NCBI GenBank assembly: GCA_030340625.1
Contig: JAOPHQ010005149.1
Coordinates: 37,501-101,500 of the forward strand
DNA length: 64,000 nucleotides
Direction of reading: 5' to 3'
Source: Merluccius polli
Lineage: Eukaryota > Chordata > Actinopteri > Gadiformes > Merlucciidae
Shown: in pieces, positions 1-11,930 of the stretch
Layout: each line of letters opens with the position of its first letter
Numbering within the stretch: the first letter of the stretch is position 1
The notes under the pieces: model-generated
The model's database searches: none
Seen by the model: only the letters and a program-made list of their open reading frames with translations
Told to the model about the DNA's origin: nothing
Translations under genes and position numbers: made by a program

Positions 1-531
1 TACTTCTCTAGTGGACGTTAAGACGTTTACTTCTCTAGTGGACATTAAGACGTTTACTTCTCTAGTGGACGTTAAGACATTTACTTCTCTAGTGGACGTT
101 AAGACGTTTACTTCTCTAGTGGACATTAAGACGTTTACTTCTCTAGTGGACGTTAAGACATTTACTTCTCTAGTGGACGTTAAGACGTTTACTTCTCTAG
201 TGGACGTTAAGACATTTACTTCTCTAGTGGACGTTAAGACGTTTACTTCTCTAGTGGACATTAAGACATTTACTTCTCTAGTGGACGTTAAGACATTTAC
301 TTCTCTAGTGGACGTTAAGACGTTTACTTCTCTAGTGGACATTAAGACATTTACTTCTCTAGTGGACGTTAACACATTTACTTCTCTAGTGGACGTTAAG
401 ACGTTTACTTCTCTAGTGGACATTAAGACATTTACTTCTCTAGTGGACGTTAACACATTTACTTCTCTAGTGGATGTTAAGACGTTTACTTCACCTAGTG
501 GACTTTTAGACATTTACTTACTTACTTACTA
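1..531. repeat. 27-bp minisatellite, first segment
   Basis: About 19 head-to-tail copies of a 27-bp unit (core acttctctagtggacgttaa) with a few recurring variants (gacgt/gacat, acgttt/acattt). The period is a multiple of three, so the array stays open as a long artificial ORF with a 9-residue repeat. There is no sign that it is coding. The array resumes at 1936 and again at 3465, so mobile elements have split one original array. Confidence 0.95.
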
Positions 532-539
532 GTGGACGT

Positions 540-1935
540 CAGTGTTGTAGTCGAGTCACTATGCCTTGAGTCTGAGTCCAGGCTCGAGTCTCCAGTGTAC
601 GAGTTTGAGTCAAGTCCAAGTCATAAAAAAAAAATCTGAGTCGAGTCCGAGTCGAGTCCACTACTCATACGAGTCAAGTCCGAGTCGAGTCCCTATTGAT
701 CCACATCGAGTCCGAGTCGAGTCCCTATTGATCCACATTGAGTCCGAGTCGAGTCTGAGTCAGCACTAAAGTAAGCATACATGTTGTTACACTTAAGTAT
801 ATTACTTAGGTATTATCTTTCCCAACACACCTGTACCCCCCTCCATATCTTGAAATGTGGTATCTCCAGGTCAGAGTAGGGTCATTATTATTAGCGCGAT
901 TTGTTTTGCTGAGCTAATTAACTAAAATGAAAAGGAAGCAGAGAACTTTCTCTGAGAGATTTTTCTCTGTTTTAAAACGAGTGAAAACGTACCTGAGGAC
1001 CACTATGGGCGATGACAGACTGACGCACCTTATGTTAATGGCTGTTGAGCCTGCTGTCGTGAAATCACTGGACCCAGATGAACTTGTTAATGACTTTGCC
1101 GGTTTGAGGCCTCGGCGTTATACACTGATGGATTAGTTATGCAAGTTGATCTTAAGGTAAGATACATCACCCGAACCTCTTATAAATCTGTTTAAGGGAA
1201 ATATGATTTCTCTCTCTCTTTCTCTCTTCTTCTCCCTCCCTCCCTCTCCTCTTTGCATTTGGACTTGGTTTTAAGTTTACCTGGTATGTTCATGTGATAT
1301 TGTTGCAATTATAAAGTGAATGAAGTGAACAGAATGAGTGAAATTGCGTTGGTCGGAAAGGCTAGGCGCATTTGACTGAATTGATCAACAGTAGTTTGTG
1401 TCCATAGTTACGTTAGCGGGATGTGACAGAGACTGCATTGAGCGGGATGTGAGTGAGACTGCATTTGAAAAAAAAAAAAAATCCAAACCACACAGATAAG
1501 CTACATAGCCTTTTGTGATGATAATTTGCTGGGCATGTACTGTATATTGATTGATACTGTAGTTAAGTCATGTGACTAGTAACCTTGCCATACCTTAGCT
1601 TTCGCTGAATTGACGCCACTGCATTTTGGCGCCGTGTTAGTTTCAGTTTGTATGTGAACATGACATGACGTTACGTGTGATGTATGAGATGAAGCAGTAA
1701 CATTCCCTTGCACTAAAATCATATACCAAATTATAGAATAATGGCATATTACAATTATAGCCTAATGACATTAAAAAAAAAGTCGAGTCCTCATCTTAAT
1801 TCTCGAGTCCGTAATGCACGAGTCCGAGTCAAGTTTGAGTAATTCAGCGCTCGAGTCCAAGTCAAGTCACGAGTCTCAATTTAGCTCACAAGTCGGACTC
1901 GAGTCCGAGTCCCGGATTGGAGTACTACAACACTG
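540..1935 (+). mobile_element. hAT-type DNA transposon, internally deleted
   Basis: The ends are inverted repeats beginning CAGTGTTGTAGT, and the element is flanked by a perfect 8-bp target duplication GTGGACGT (532-539 and 1936-1943). Both are hallmarks of the hAT superfamily. Both subterminal regions are packed with variants of GAGTCC/GAGTCGAGTC (about 550-760 and 1780-1920). Such arrays are known transposase-binding sites in hAT elements. Only the last part of a transposase remains inside, so the copy is non-autonomous. It inserted into the 27-bp minisatellite. Confidence 0.9.
927..1136 (+). pseudogene. hAT transposase C-terminal dimerisation fragment
   Basis: A 69-residue ORF matching the C-terminal dimerisation region of hAT transposases. 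It has an F-S-x-L-K-R-V-K-T-Y-L-R core, then T-M-G-x-x-R-L and a leucine-rich segment. Full hAT transposases are about 600 residues or more. The BED finger and catalytic core are absent, so this is the 3' stump of the gene inside the element at 540-1935. Family assignment is by motif recognition. Confidence 0.7.
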
Positions 1936-2040
1936 GTGGACGTTAAGACATTTACTTCTCTAGTGGACGTTAACAAGTTTACTTCGCCTTGTGGACGTTA
2001 ACAAGTTTACTTCACCTTGTGGACGTTAAGACGTTTACTT
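1936..2040. repeat. 27-bp minisatellite, middle segment
   Basis: About four more units of the 27-bp array, with the acaagtttacttcaccttgt variant. They lie between the hAT element and the L2 LINE, showing that both elements landed inside the array. Confidence 0.9.
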
Positions 2041-3464
2041 ACATTTACATTTACATTTAGGGCATTTAGCAGATGCTTTTGTCCAAAGCGAAGTACATTT
2101 GTTAGAAGAAACTGCAACAGTAAGTCGCTATCGGTACAGTAAGGATTTCACAAGAACAGGTTTCAAGCACTCCCAATTGCTAAGGGTTCATTGCTAGTAT
2201 ACAACAGATATAAGTGCGAAAATACTAGGTACAAAATATCAATGTAAGTGCCAGGACATACAAACGTAGAACTTTTTTTTTTTTTTTAATGGTAGGGGTA
2301 GTAGAGGAAGGATGAATTCTGAACAGGTGGGTCTTGAGTCTCTTGAGGAACCTGGTGATCAACTCTGCAGTCCTCACGTCAGCAGGGAGGTCGTTCCACC
2401 ATAGCGGTGCCAAAACAGAGAAGAGTTGTGACTTAGCTGTGCGACCTTTGCCTGCTCTCAGGGATGGCGGTACAAGCCAGCCGGCCGAGGTAGTTCCACA
2501 GAGGGCTCTAGTCGGGGCGTGGGGTCTGACTAGTGCTTGGAGGTAGGTTGGGTGGTTCTGTTGACAGCCTTGTAGGTCAGTACCATCGTCTTGAATCTGT
2601 TGCGAGCTGCTATAGGGAGCCAGTGGAGGTTGCGGAAGAGAGGGGTCACGTTGGAGAACTTCGGCAGGTTGAACACGAGTCATGCTGCTGTGTTCTGGAT
2701 GCATTGCAAAAGCTTGATCGCGGAGGCAGGGAGTCCAGCCAGGAGCGAGTTGCAGTAGTCGAGGCAGGAGACGACGAGCGCTTGGACCAAGAGCTGTGCT
2801 GCTTCCCTCGAGAGGAAGGGTCGGATCCGGCGGGTGTTGTAGAGAGCAAAGCTGCAGGATTGGGTCACCACAGTGATCTTGGCTGTGCAGCGCAGTTGGT
2901 TGTCCAGTATGACGCCGAGGTTCCTCGCAGTTGGTGAAGGACCTACCACAGCATCCTCAACGGTTACCAATAGGTCCATGTGAGGGCAGTCCTTCCCAGC
3001 ACGAAGAGGAGCTCAGTCTTGTTGAGGTTGAGCTTCAGGTGATGCACAGACGTCCTGGTGCTGATGTCTGTCAGATATTCTGAGATGCGAGTTGCAATCA
3101 GGAGAGTCAGAGGAGGGGAAAGAGAGGAATAGTTAAGTGTCGTCTGCGTAGCAGTGATAGGAGAAACCAATGCAAAGTGATTTTCAGAGCCTAAAGATCT
3201 AGTGTATAGGGAGAACAGAAGCGGTCCTAATACTGAGCCTTGAGGGACACCGGTGTCAAGGGAGCAGGTTCGGACAAGGAGCCATTCCATGTGACCTGGT
3301 AGGTGCGGTTCGTCAGGTAGGATGTGAACCAGGATAGCGCAGAGTCAGCGATGCCGAGTTCAGTGAGGGTGGCGAGGAGGATCTGGTGGTTCACAGTGCC
3401 GAACGCTGCAGACAGGTCGAGGACAATGAGAACCGATGAGAGGGACGAGGCTCTGGCAGGCAAG
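2041..3464 (-). mobile_element. 5'-truncated L2-type LINE
   Basis: Minus-strand non-LTR retrotransposon. Its 3' end at the left has the characteristic tail with the phrase 'atttagcagatgcttttgtc' (2079-2098) and a short run of TTTACA repeats (2041-2059). The same 8 bases GTTTACTT flank both sides (2033-2040, 3465-3472). They fit a target duplication but are also part of the minisatellite unit. The coding part covers only the second half of the reverse transcriptase and the region after it. Confidence 0.85.
2225..3463 (-). pseudogene. L2 LINE ORF2 remnant (reverse transcriptase C half)
   Basis: Three overlapping frames carry successive parts of a LINE ORF2. First (3463-3227) comes D-L-S-A-A-F-x-T-V-N-H with the segment leading to the Q-G-S-V-L-G-P-L-L motif. 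Next is the G-V-P-Q-G-S-V-L-G-P-L-L-F-S-L-Y block (3290-2964). Last come the N-L-G-V-I-L-D, C-L-D-Y-C-N-S-L and W-N-D-L-P blocks (2979-2225). The breaks between frames show that it is dead. The catalytic Y-A-D-D region is damaged near 3150. Product in life: nicking and reverse transcription of its own RNA. Confidence 0.85.
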
Positions 3465-3735
3465 GTTTACTTCACCTTGTAGACGTTAAGACGTTTATTT
3501 CTCTAGTAGACGTTAAGACGTTTACGTCACCTAGTGGACATTAAGATGTTTACTTCACCTAGTGGACGTTAAGACGTTTACTTCTCTAGTAGATGTTAAG
3601 ATGTTTACTTCACCTTGTGGACATTAAAATGTTTACTTCACCTAGTGGATGTTAAGAATTGACTTCTCTAGTGGACGTTAAGACATTTACTTCTCTAGTG
3701 GACGTTAGGATGTTTACTTCTCTAGTGGACGTTGA
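3465..3735. repeat. 27-bp minisatellite, last segment
   Basis: About ten diverged units of the same 27-bp repeat on the far side of the LINE. They end abruptly at 3735, where unrelated single-copy sequence begins. Confidence 0.9.
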
Positions 3736-3985
3736 GAGGCTGCCGTTGGTCTGAAAGATATTTATGGGGGATTACGGCCCTGCAGTCCGTTAAGCCGGGG
3801 GAGTAGATCGATACATTGTGAGCTTTCTCTCACCCCTCTCCTCTCCTCTCTCCCTCGGCGTTCCCACTCTTCTAAAGTGTGGACCGGCCAAGATTAGGCC
3901 GCCACTTCCTCCTTCTGCTGTTTAGCAAGAGAGCACTTCCTGTAACCCCTAAACCAGGAAACATCACAACAGCGTCGCACAGCGG

Positions 3986-4029
<44 letters not shown>

Positions 4030-5984
4030 GATAATTTCAGTGTGTGTGATACCCGACCACTGCACACTCGCGACCCACCTCCAACTGGATCGCAACCCAT
4101 TTCAGGTCCTGATCCATAGTTTAAGCTCTAAAGATATAGCGATATACATAACCAGTCTGTACACCCTACATTTCTACACTCTTAATGCCTCAGAGTTCCC
4201 TAAAGAGATACAGATCCATCCAGATTCAGGCGTGTTTGCTAAAAGAGATCCGTCTCTACATAACGCTACTTATTCTGTCGACGAGTGCAATTGAAGGGCG
4301 TACTGTTGTGTCGAAGCGTCTCTGCAGCGCTGCAGTGTGTGAGTGGGAGCCCCCCCCCCCCCCCCCCCCCCCGAGTGGCTGGTCCTGCTTCAACAGAACT
4401 TCCACCACTAATGGATTCCCATCGATTTGTTTGTCAGAAAGAGAGAGGTACCAAGTCCACGGTTCACCATCTGCAGCGTATCAAAGCCGGGCCTAAAAAA
4501 CAAACAAGAGCAGGATTCGTCTTGACACCAGTAATCCTAGCGCGAGTCTCTCCCTCCAAGCTCTGCAGGGGGGGAGGCGGGGGGAGTACACCTTACAACC
4601 TTATAACTACACAGGCCTGTTCACACATCCACGTAATACTGAATATGAATATGAATACTGAATCTACTAGTACTACTGGCTGTAGTACTACTAACATGGT
4701 GCCTATTCACCACCAAGGGGATGCCTTACCATAAAGTACACAGGCCTGTTCGTCCGTGTTATATTAATAATATGAATACTACATCTATTGAAGGAACATT
4801 CCATGACATCACTTTGGTTTTGTGTTGCTGCTCTCACTAGTCACATCCAAGTATTGGCAATAAATCAATATTCTCAATACATTCTCTAATTTCACAATAC
4901 ACAAAATATAATCATATTCAAAATGTTCAAGTGTTAGGGTTAGATGACAATACAAAATGTGGATGGGGCTAACATGCCAACCAACATTACCATATTACAT
5001 TATTATATGTTCACTGTAATAAAAGCTGAAAACTAGCTTTCTCCAACTCCGCTAACACATGCTAACGCACTGCTGCACTCAGTTCTCCGACAAACGTTTC
5101 ATTTAATAAAGAGCTACAAACTCACTTTCTCCGCGAAGCCCATATGTTATCTTTACCTCTGCTAACACACGCTAACACACGCTAACAAGCTACAGTGGCG
5201 GCTCTCGCCCTCCCCGTATCTCTGGCTGGATTACAAGCTCCCCTTATCCCCCTGATCCCAGCTGTCCCTGAGGTCATTTCCATAATAATGGGCCAGTACT
5301 CCCTTAGCGGCCGGTGGGCTGGGCTACGTCTGCTGGTGTCTTGCCTCCACCGCCCGCCTATCTCTGTATTGTGCAAATGTAATTACACTGAGCTTTTGAT
5401 AACTAAACAATGTAATTTACCGCTCGAGTGAGCAGACAGGACGGCTGCATCCGACTCTTCCGCCGCCTTGTGAAGCTGAGTGTGAGTCCATGATGTGCAT
5501 TATGGAAATGTTTGGAGTGTGAACGCTTTTTTTTGCATTACAGAAATGGGGAACTTTTAAGCACCAAATGAAAATGCCAAATCTTTATTTGCAAAATAAG
5601 TAATAAATCAGCAAGTTTCCAATAATAATCTTAATATTTGCACCGTTTTAGATGGAGGTCTTTAAGCTTAGCCTCAGAGAATTGCAGATGGAGGAGAATA
5701 CTCTGTCTATAACCTCCAGCCAAGAGCTTTAAACATCATAAAACTACAACTACTGTGTGTGTGTGAGGTTAATACAGAAGCCAGGTCCCCTCGCAGTTAA
5801 ACTACATCAGACATGCCCCGCACAGGAAGTCACTCACAGGAAGTCACTCACAGGAAGTGATCATTAGCCCCGCCCACATCCATAGCCCTGACCGTAAAGA
5901 GAGAGGACTAAATCACATCATCAGCACTTAAACTTCTACAGGGCCATAGGTGTCCTTCACGCTCCAATCACTTTTTAAAAGCAT
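3736..5984. other. Unassigned intergenic sequence with microsatellites
   Basis: No recognisable gene. It contains a (TC)n tract at 3990-4027, a pure C run at 4351-4372, and AT-rich sequence around 4740-5120. Short ORFs near 4040-4734 and 5182-5431 have no family resemblance and are bounded by low-complexity sequence. Confidence 0.6.
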
Positions 5985-6044
5985 AACCATCATCATGACA
6001 TGTAGCCATCTAGCTTTTATCCAAAGAGAGTTAAAGTGAGTTCA

Positions 6045-6947
6045 GTTCCATGTCATTAAGGAGCAGGTAGGGGTTAGACAGTACAGAGACAGGTCATTAA
6101 GGAGCAGGTAGGGGTTAGACAGTACAGAGATAGGTCATTAAGGAGCAGGTAGGAGTTACACAGTACAGAGACAGGTCATTAAGGAGCAGGTAGGGGTTAG
6201 ACAGCACAGAGACAGGTCATTAAGGAGCAGGTAGGGGTTAGACAGCACAGAGACAGGTCATTAAGGAGCAGGTAGGGATTAGACAGTACAGAGACAGGTT
6301 ATTAAGGAGCAGGTAGGGGTTAGACAGTACAGAGACAGATTTTTAAGGAGCAGGTAGGGGTTAGACAATACAGAGACAGGTCATTAAGGAGCAGGTAGGG
6401 GTTAGACAGTACAGAGACAGGTCATTAAGGAGCAGGTAGGGGTTAGACAGCACAGAGACAGGTCATTAAGGAGCAGGTAGGGGTTAGACAGTACAGAGAC
6501 AGGTCATTAAGGAGCAGGTAGGGGTTAGACAGTACAGAGACAGATTTTTAAGGAGCAGGTAGGGGTTAGACAGTACAGAGACAGGTCATTAAGGAGCAGG
6601 TAGGGGTTAGACAGTACAGAGATAGGTCATTAAGGAGCAGGTAGGAGTTACACAGTACAGAGACAGGTCATTAAGGAGCAGGTAGGGGTTAGACAGTACA
6701 GAGACAGGTCATTAAGGAGCAGGTAGGGGTTAGACAGTACAGAGATAGGCCATTAAGGAGCAGGTAGGGGTTACACAGTACAGAGACAGGTCATTAAGGA
6801 GCAGGTAGGGGTTAGACAGTACAGAGGCAGGTCATTAAGGAGCAGGTAGGGGTTAGACAGTACAGAGACAGGTCATTAAGGAGCAGGTAGGGGTTAGACA
6901 GTACAGAGACAGGTCATTAAGGAGCAGGTAGGGGTTAGACAGTAGGC
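6045..6947. repeat. 41-bp VNTR inside the SINE body
   Basis: About 22 tandem copies of a 41-bp unit (core aaggagcaggtaggggttag, then acagtacagagacaggtcatt). Variants (tacaca for tagaca, gatagg for gacagg, attttt for gtcatt) recur in blocks, as expected from repeated unequal exchange or slippage of multi-unit segments. Confidence 0.95.
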
Positions 6948-6952
6948 AAGGT

Positions 6953-7017
6953 AGACTGAGGACATTGGGGGGATCGAACCCAAAACTTTTCAGCTCACCA
7001 CTACACTATCCTGTCCC
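6953..7017 (-). other. tRNA-like SINE head (pol III promoter boxes)
   Basis: The minus strand reads an A-box-like TAGTGTAGTGGTGAGC followed by a B-box-like GGGTTCGATCC at tRNA spacing. There is no proper cloverleaf with acceptor pairing, so it is a SINE head and not a tRNA gene. A second head of the same family lies at 36440-36515. Confidence 0.75.
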
Positions 7018-9273
7018 TCCTCCTCATAATTAATCGTTACCATCTCTTTGCAGCGAAACCCAAACAGCCAATCAGATGCCAGGATCTCCATGATCTCTCT
7101 GGTGCCACGCGTTGCCACGGCGCCTGCTCAACGGCGCCTGCTCAACGGCACATGGCACATTTCCATTTCCTGCCCCCCCCCCTGCAGTCTGCTGGGGTGG
7201 GGGGGTTAGGGGGCTGTTGACTTTTATTAAATGTTATTATTACCATATGTCTCTCCTGCAGTGCATGAATTATCACGTGCACGCTCGCCAAGCCAGGCGC
7301 TGCAGTGGCTGTGATCGTGCACGCTCACACGCATGCTCACACACACACACGCATGCTCACACACGTGATGATGGGGGGGGGGGGGGGGGGGGGGGGGTCT
7401 TAACTTTGTAGCTGCAGTCATGTGACCGAGGAGATGAAAGAGACGAGGTGTCACTCGGTGGGAGCTCCAGGTTGTCAGGAATCACCATCACATGTCTCAT
7501 TAAGAAACATAACCAAGCTCTAATTCTACTGTGCTGTTCTGTCTGAGTGCTGGATGGGCGGTGGAGGTGGAGGTGGTGGCGGAGCGGGGACTATTGCTAC
7601 AGGGTCCCTCGTAAACTCTGATCAAATATAGATATACTTACAGTATATACACGATAGCTAAACCTTTCCCGATTGGTCATCAGTAAACAGACGTTGATCT
7701 GTTATTAGACCAAACAAAACTACTCCAAACAGGAAGTAGATTCGACCGGTCCTTCCTGTTAGAAATGCGGTTCCCTTCCCAACCTTATTGGGCCTGTGAC
7801 CCCGTTATTACACCAGAAAGTTCTTGCAAATCTCATCTTCTTACTACATTGTTGTGAACCTGCTTTGTTTAACTTTTAACATCTGCCCATAATATCCATG
7901 TCCCAGTGAAGTGGGTAGCAGTAGTTTACTCGTGGCTACGAAGCATCATCATATCTTTAAAAAATACAGTGACAAATATCCATCTATCGCTTAGTCAGCA
8001 ATCACCTCATATGCATTTGAGGTGAGCCCTCCATGGGGCCCCAGCATACAAGTTGGGAACCACTGGAAAGGAGCAGAACCTCTCGCTCACCATCCTCCTC
8101 CTCCTCCTCCTCCTCCTCCTCCTCCTCCTCCTCCTCCTCCTCCTCCTCTTCTTCTTCTTCCTCCTCCTGCCAAAATGATGGTAGGAGTGAGGAAGAGGAG
8201 AGATGATGGTAGAGGAGTGAGGAAGAGGAGGAGAGATGATGGAAAACCAGAAGATGGAGAACCATGGACACTATGTACACTTGTACACCCACTAATACAC
8301 ACTCTTATGTACACTAATACACACTCACATACACACTAATACACACCAATTGCAATACACTCATACGTACACAGTATATACACTCACTCCCACACACACA
8401 TTGGCCTACAAAAATGAATACATACTCACAAACACTAAGACACATACAAACACACTAATAAGCACATAGAAACACACAAAGAGAGGTACATGCTTGCTTT
8501 TGAACAAACACACATACACACGCTCACACACATACACACACACACACACACACAATTATTCAGTGCTGCTTGTCAGTGTGGTGGCTGAGCCTGGTCCAGG
8601 GGCCGCATTAGGCTGGGGGGGCAGGGGGTCTGGGGGTCTCATTACCATGTGACTGGCCCTCGCTCCCTCATCCCCACGAATCAAAGGGTGGGATGCAACG
8701 CAAGAGAGGCCAACATTTCCTCCATAACCCCCAAGAGTCGCCATGGAGATGACATCACCTCCCTGGGGGGGGGGGGGGGGGGGGACTCGGGGGGTGGGGG
8801 GGGGGTTAATGACTATAATAGTAAATGTATACAAGCAGAGAGCTGGGACTCTATTCACACCAATTAATACAATCTTATCAATGGAGGTGTCCAACGGCTA
8901 ACCCCTGATCACAGACCACCTCCCCCTGCCCTCCCCCTGCCCTCCCCCTCCTCCTCCTCCTCCTCCTCCTCCTCCTCCTCCTCCTCCTCCTCCTCCTCAC
9001 AGCAGCGCAGGTCTGTCGGTCATTAGCCCTGTGGGAGGCTGGCCGGCCCTGGGGGTTAAGGAGATTTTAAAAACCACTCACTCCCCACATCAAAACAAAT
9101 CAAAGAGCTTCCCTAATTTTCCTGCTTTTGTGGGTTTTTTGATGAGGGTGATTTGATGATCGGGGGTAAGGGAGGGGGGGGCTGCTGGTTCCTCCACTGA
9201 TCTGGTCGTGAAAACTTGTGAGAGGAAAACTCTTAAGGTTTCTTTTTCTAGCAATGCAGTGTAATAGGCGCGT

Positions 9274-9310
<37 letters not shown>

Positions 9311-11764
9311 CTAAAGCTACTCTAGTAGGGTTGTCCTTCATAGCATGCATGATGTCACCAGGTGTGTATTTTTGTACATTTCCCAAATATTTCCAGTATT
9401 TTCTGCAACAAACCAGCAGATCACAGGATGAGAGAGGAACCAAAGGCAGCAGGATGGTTTGGTGTTTTATGGACATGTTAAATATAGAGTAAAACAGGAC
9501 CTCATGGTGGACTCTAAATACCAACAAATTGTAATATATAACTGACATTATGAGAGTTGGAGAGAAATTATACGTGTGTGCGTGTTCACTCAATACATAC
9601 AACAAAAAATTACATAATACCAATGCAAATATTTAAAATACAAAAAAATGTGAATAACCAAATTCTACTTTTGTTTTGCCATGAAGATGAACTACAATTA
9701 AACAATGTAAAATATATATCCTTAATCATTAGAATTTTATCAAATGTAAAAAAGTGTATACATTTACATATGATTTTAAAACATTGTCCATTTCCAGATT
9801 TGACCAACACTTCCAGTCCCTTCAAAACAAGATGGAACAGAAGAGGACAAAACACAGACCACAATCTTTGTAGACATAAAATCACAAAATGTCACCCTAG
9901 AATGGCATTTTTCTGATCTTGACCATATTTCCACCTCTGAACCAGCAGAGAACTGTTCTCTCTGTTGGATCATTCTGTTGAATTGTCATCACTTTAATGA
10001 GACGACAACCTGGCATCACTTCCAGTTCCAGCAGACAGGATGATACCAGAGTAATGGACCAGAGAGACAGTTTAACAATATCATTAACCAGCGCCTCAGC
10101 GCTGACGACAAAACAAAAGGTCCAAATTAAATGACTAAATTGCAATCAGACGTATTTAAACTTTACTTAATCTTCCGGGAAAGGCCAACGCAGACGTGGT
10201 GTCGAGGTCACCCCCGAGAGAGGAGAGGGAATCGCGGAGAAAATTGTAGAGGAGATAGGATAGAGGAGAGATGAGAGAAGAAGAAAAAGAAAGGAGAGGA
10301 GCGGGGAGAGAGGAGGCGGGCGGGGTGATAAGGTGTTGGAAGTGATCAGGGAGGGGACATGAATGAAGGTTAACCACTGTGTATCTTCCACCGTCTCTAA
10401 TCCCGCTCTTCACGTCTCCATTCAGCACGTCCAGAAAGACGGCCAGCGTCAGCGTAATTGCGGCTAACCTGCGCCCGCGCCCGGCGATCTCTAAAATACC
10501 ACGAGGGAATAAACGGAGACTGTAATGAGGGAGCTGCGACCGCAGGCCGGGACGGACGGAAAGGTCCTGCTGTCTCCCGGGGGGAACCAGGTCGTCCAGG
10601 AGGAGCTAGGTTAGTCATACTGGAGGTGCCTGCTTTCTAATACCACCGGCAAACTATTAATAAAGCCCGACGATTCTCATTATTCTATTGTTTCGAAGAG
10701 ATGTCCTTCAAAAAATAGACACCACAAAATTACAAATAAAACATAGGATCAGATCAGGCCATCGTTTCATTTTTCTGATCTTTATAATTATACCCACCTC
10801 TACATCTGTATTATATTCAAACAGCTGTTATGAGTATTAGGATGTTAACAACTCCTCTTGTAGCATTATTATTCATATTACCTTGTGCAATATTACCATG
10901 TATATCACTACTATGTGAATATCCCCCAGTTAGAGGTGGAGAAAGGCCGGAGTGAAGGGTTTGACTTTCCGGGTCCTGGAGCGCCTCACTGGGCCAACAG
11001 TAGTCGCAGACTGCCCCTTAGTGGAGGAGCCGGGTCATAAGCAGCTGGTTCTGGGCTACAGCCTGGGAAGAGCGAGGGGTTCATGGTCGTCTGCAGCCTC
11101 CAGCGTCAGAAGGTCACCAGTCTTTCATCAGATGCAGTAGTCTCAGCTGAAGCTCTGCTTGCTTTTAAACCTCAACCAAGTCCTGAGGTGTATTAGAAAG
11201 CCCTGCTTCTAAAACGTGGACGTGTCGTTATAGTGTCATCAAATAATAACATATTTAACAAACAAGTAAATGTAGACCTATCCTTTAGATTAGAGTATGT
11301 AAAATAGATTTTTTTTATTTCCTGAGCAGAATTTTAACAAGAGAGTTTAAATTCTGCTGGTTGGACATAAAAATATGCTTTAAATAAAACAGAGGAATTG
11401 ATGTTGGAAAAATGAGAGTCTGGATTTAAAAAAAACTCCTTAAAACATAATCCTTGTAGTGCTCTGCCCAGCACTAGTTTCAGAGATGTGTTTTTATGGA
11501 TTGGACGTTAGAAACAGCTATAAATCTTGGAAACCTCTGTCCCAGAGGAGAGACTCGACTGGATACACAAACTGTATATTTCCATTTTCTCCTGGCCGAG
11601 GGCTATTGGCTAACTGGCTGCACTTTTATACTTTAGTAAATCAAGTGTAGCGTTACACACTGGAAGATACGCAATGTGTCTGGAACATTTAGTTAAACAC
11701 TAGCAGAGTGTTGTTGCTGTTTATTCTTTCACCGACCAACTTACAACTCAGAACATCCAGATCA
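7018..11764. other. Intergenic sequence, microsatellite-rich
   Basis: No supported gene. Simple tracts include G runs at 7373-7397 and 8765-8785, (TCC)n at 8091-8166 and 8946-8998, and (CA)n at 8530-8553 and 9278-9306. Higher-complexity GC-moderate stretches at 9000-9090 and 10060-10620 may be unique or conserved non-coding DNA, but nothing in them identifies a function. Confidence 0.5.
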
Positions 11765-11930
11765 CCACATTCTAGAGCTCACCATTCTAGAACTCACCAT
11801 TCTAGAACTCACCATTCTAGAGCTCACCATTCTAGAGCTCACCTATTCTAGAGCTCACCATTCTAGAGCTCACCATTCTAGAACTCACCACATTCTAGAA
11901 CTCACCATTCTACAAAACCACATGCTAGAA
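11765..11930. repeat. 15-bp tandem repeat
   Basis: About ten copies of a 15-bp unit (attctagaactcacc / attctagagctcacc), slightly interrupted at 11838 and near 11890. Confidence 0.9.

Larger units (their letters stand above)
5985..7017 (-). mobile_element. tRNA-derived SINE with internal VNTR
   Basis: Read on the minus strand the parts are: a tRNA-like head (7017-6953), a body expanded into a 41-bp tandem array (6947-6045), and a tail with 'ctttggataaaagctag' (6029-6013) like the shared 3' ends of fish LINEs and SINEs. The 41-bp unit occurs once in the 3' region of the LINE at 34.8-36.1 kb (36006-36046), which suggests that LINE family as the source of the SINE body and tail. Confidence 0.75.

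Noticed and set aside
11..532. 173-codon ORF of 9-residue repeats
   Set aside because: It is the 27-bp minisatellite read in one frame. The period is a multiple of three, so it stays open by arithmetic; there is no start context or domain.
6045..6947. CRISPR array
   Set aside because: Units are directly adjacent with no unique spacers, and the sequence is eukaryotic.
6953..7017. tRNA gene
   Set aside because: A and B boxes are recognisable but the acceptor and anticodon stems do not form; the context is a SINE head.
10156..10640. Coding exon in the GC-rich patch
   Set aside because: Several short frames on both strands, none with a recognisable family or paired splice sites.
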